This document shows, in pieces, positions 4,051 to 5,381 of a stretch of 5,381 bases of DNA. This DNA comes from Bacillota bacterium (GTDB taxonomy: Bacteria > Bacillota > Negativicutes > Sporomusales > UBA7701), in the NCBI GenBank assembly GCA_023415075.1, contig JAEZLU010000221.1, positions 1 to 5,381 on the forward strand, given 5' to 3'. Position 1 is the stretch's first letter; each line of letters opens with the position of its first letter. The position numbers and the translations under genes are program-made. The notes under the pieces were generated by a model that saw only the letters and a program-made list of their open reading frames with translations, was not told the DNA's origin and ran no database searches.

Positions 4051-5381
4051 ATGATAAAGTTTGGCACCGACGGCTGGCGCGGCATAATCAGCGAAGACTT
4101 CACCTTCAACAACGTAAGACTGGTGGCCGCCGCCATCGCCGATTATATTGGCGACCGCGGCGAGGCTTCCCAAGGCGTGGTAGTCGGCTACGACGCTCGT
4201 TTCCTGTCCCGCCGGTACGCCGAGGAATGCGCCGCCGTACTGGCAAACAGCGGCGTTGCCGTCTGGCTGGCTGACGCCATCCTGCCCACGCCGGCCGTCA
4301 CCTGGCAGGTCCGCGACCGCCAGGCCGCCGCCGGCATCGTAATCACCGCCAGCCACAACCCTTACGAATACAACGGCCTCAAAGTCAAGGCCGCTTACGG
4401 CGGCTCGGCTTCGCCGGAAATCATCGCGGCCATCGAAAAATACGTCCGCCGCCACGAAGCTGCTGGCCACGACCAGCCGCCGATCCCCCTGCCGGCAAGC
4501 GTCGCCGCCTTTGAGCCGCGGTCCGCCTATCTGGACCACCTGGCAGCCATCCTTGACGGCAATTTACTTGCCAGCTACAAAGGCAAGATTCTCTTCGACG
4601 TCATGCACGGCTCCGCCAGCGGCTATGCCGCCGAGCTGGCCGGCCGCTACCGCCTGGACCTCGCCGAAATCCGCAGCGACTACAACCCCTCCTTCGGCGG
4701 CGTCAACCCCGAGCCTATCGAAAAAAACCTCGCCGCCCTGCGGCAGGCCGTCAAGGCCAGCCGGGCCGACGTAGCCCTGGCCACCGACGGCGACGGCGAC
4801 CGCATCGGCGCCATGGACGCCGACGGCCGCTTCATCAACCCCCACCAGATAATGGCACTCCTTACCAAATACCTTGTGGAAAAACGCGGCTGGGCCGGCG
4901 GCGTCGCCCAAACCCTCACCGTCTCCGAGCTTGTCAAAAGAGTCGCCGCCAAATACGGCCTCAAACTATACGAAACCCCGGTCGGCTTCAAACACATCGC
5001 CGGCCTCATGCTCAGCCAGGACATCCTTATCGGCGGTGAAGAATCCGGCGGCATCGGCATCAAGAACTACATTCCCGAACGCGACGGCCTGCTGTTAGGC
5101 TTTCTCCTTATCGAGGTGGCGTCAGCTTACGGCAAAACGCTCGGGACGCTGCTCGACGAAATGATGGACGAACTCGGCTACTTCTACTACGGCCGCGAAG
5201 ACCTTCACCTCGATGAAGGACAAAAAAATCGGCTAATGACCGCGCTAGCCGACAAGCCGCCGGTCAGCCTCGATTCCCTCGCCGTCGTATCGGCCAACTG
5301 CACCGACGGCTGTAAACTCTACCTGGAAGACGGCTGGGTGATGTTCCGGGCCTCAGGCACCGAGCCCATCGTGCGGGTCTA
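4051..5381 (+). CDS. Phosphomannomutase/phosphoglucomutase, alpha-D-phosphohexomutase family (3' partial)
   Basis: The frame is open from ATG 4051 to the window edge: 443 full codons plus two bases. All four active-site loops of the family are present in order. They are the phosphoserine loop TASHNP with catalytic Ser101, the magnesium loop DGDGDR (246-251), the sugar-binding loop GEESGG (329-334), and the phosphate-binding loop RASGTEP (433-439). The N-terminus, FGTDGWRGI, is also typical. DGDGDR and GEESGG favour a phosphogluco/phosphomannomutase over GlmM, which usually has DGDADR and a different sugar loop. By family knowledge it interconverts hexose 6- and 1-phosphates through a bisphosphate intermediate in the cytoplasm. 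Beside manC the likely role is mannose-6-P to mannose-1-P, but glucose cannot be excluded. Family length suggests only about 20-30 residues are missing. A terminator separates it from manC. Its coding DNA is very GC-rich in places (47 of 60 at 4741-4800). Confidence 0.93.
   Translation, partial: MIKFGTDGWRGIISEDFTFNNVRLVAAAIADYIGDRGEASQGVVVGYDARFLSRRYAEECAAVLANSGVAVWLADAILPTPAVTWQVRDRQAAAGIVITASHNPYEYNGLKVKAAYGGSASPEIIAAIEKYVRRHEAAGHDQPPIPLPASVAAFEPRSAYLDHLAAILDGNLLASYKGKILFDVMHGSASGYAAELAGRYRLDLAEIRSDYNPSFGGVNPEPIEKNLAALRQAVKASRADVALATDGDGDRIGAMDADGRFINPHQIMALLTKYLVEKRGWAGGVAQTLTVSELVKRVAAKYGLKLYETPVGFKHIAGLMLSQDILIGGEESGGIGIKNYIPERDGLLLGFLLIEVASAYGKTLGTLLDEMMDELGYFYYGREDLHLDEGQKNRLMTALADKPPVSLDSLAVVSANCTDGCKLYLEDGWVMFRASGTEPIVRV

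Overview
The window is a piece of a cell-surface polysaccharide locus, all on the + strand. Strong Shine-Dalgarno sequences (AAGGAGG, GGAAGGAG), a hairpin-plus-T-run terminator and a fairly GC-rich coding style suggest a Firmicutes-type bacterium. A diderm Firmicute of the Negativicutes (Sporomusa-like) would fit a rhamnosyl/mannosyl polysaccharide cluster. This placement is inference from style, not from a marker gene.

Layout: (1) 1-666, the C-terminal three quarters or so of a family 2 rhamnosyltransferase-like glycosyltransferase, entering from upstream. (2) 667-1227, about 560 bases with no intact gene, made of joined remnants. These are the frameshifted 3' end of a second manC (688-900), its terminator (911-935), its intergenic DNA (936-1026), an internal slice of a second phosphohexomutase gene (1027-1124), and the 3' end of a lost family 4 glycosyltransferase gene (1125-1231). 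The stop codon of that last remnant overlaps the next start as ATGA. (3) 1228-2367, an intact WbaZ-like family 4 glycosyltransferase, probably a mannosyltransferase. (4) 2518-3897, manC, encoding a guanylyltransferase joined to a cupin isomerase domain. (5) 3908-3931, an intrinsic terminator. (6) 4051 to the end, a phosphomannomutase/phosphoglucomutase cut by the window edge about 20-30 residues before its expected end.

The intact genes form a GDP-mannose module. The ManC cupin domain can convert fructose-6-P to mannose-6-P, the mutase converts that to mannose-1-P, and the ManC nucleotidyltransferase domain makes GDP-mannose. The adjacent glycosyltransferase is the likely consumer.

The most notable result is the scar at 667-1231. 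Its first part is a diverged, internally deleted copy of the manC-end/terminator/mutase block found 3 kb downstream in the same orientation. In the manC part, eight of the twelve altered codons are synonymous, so the copy probably descends from a gene that was once functional. The simplest reading is exchange of polysaccharide cassettes at a hypervariable locus. I see no transposase, integrase, CRISPR array, tRNA or rRNA, and no evidence of a wholly new system.
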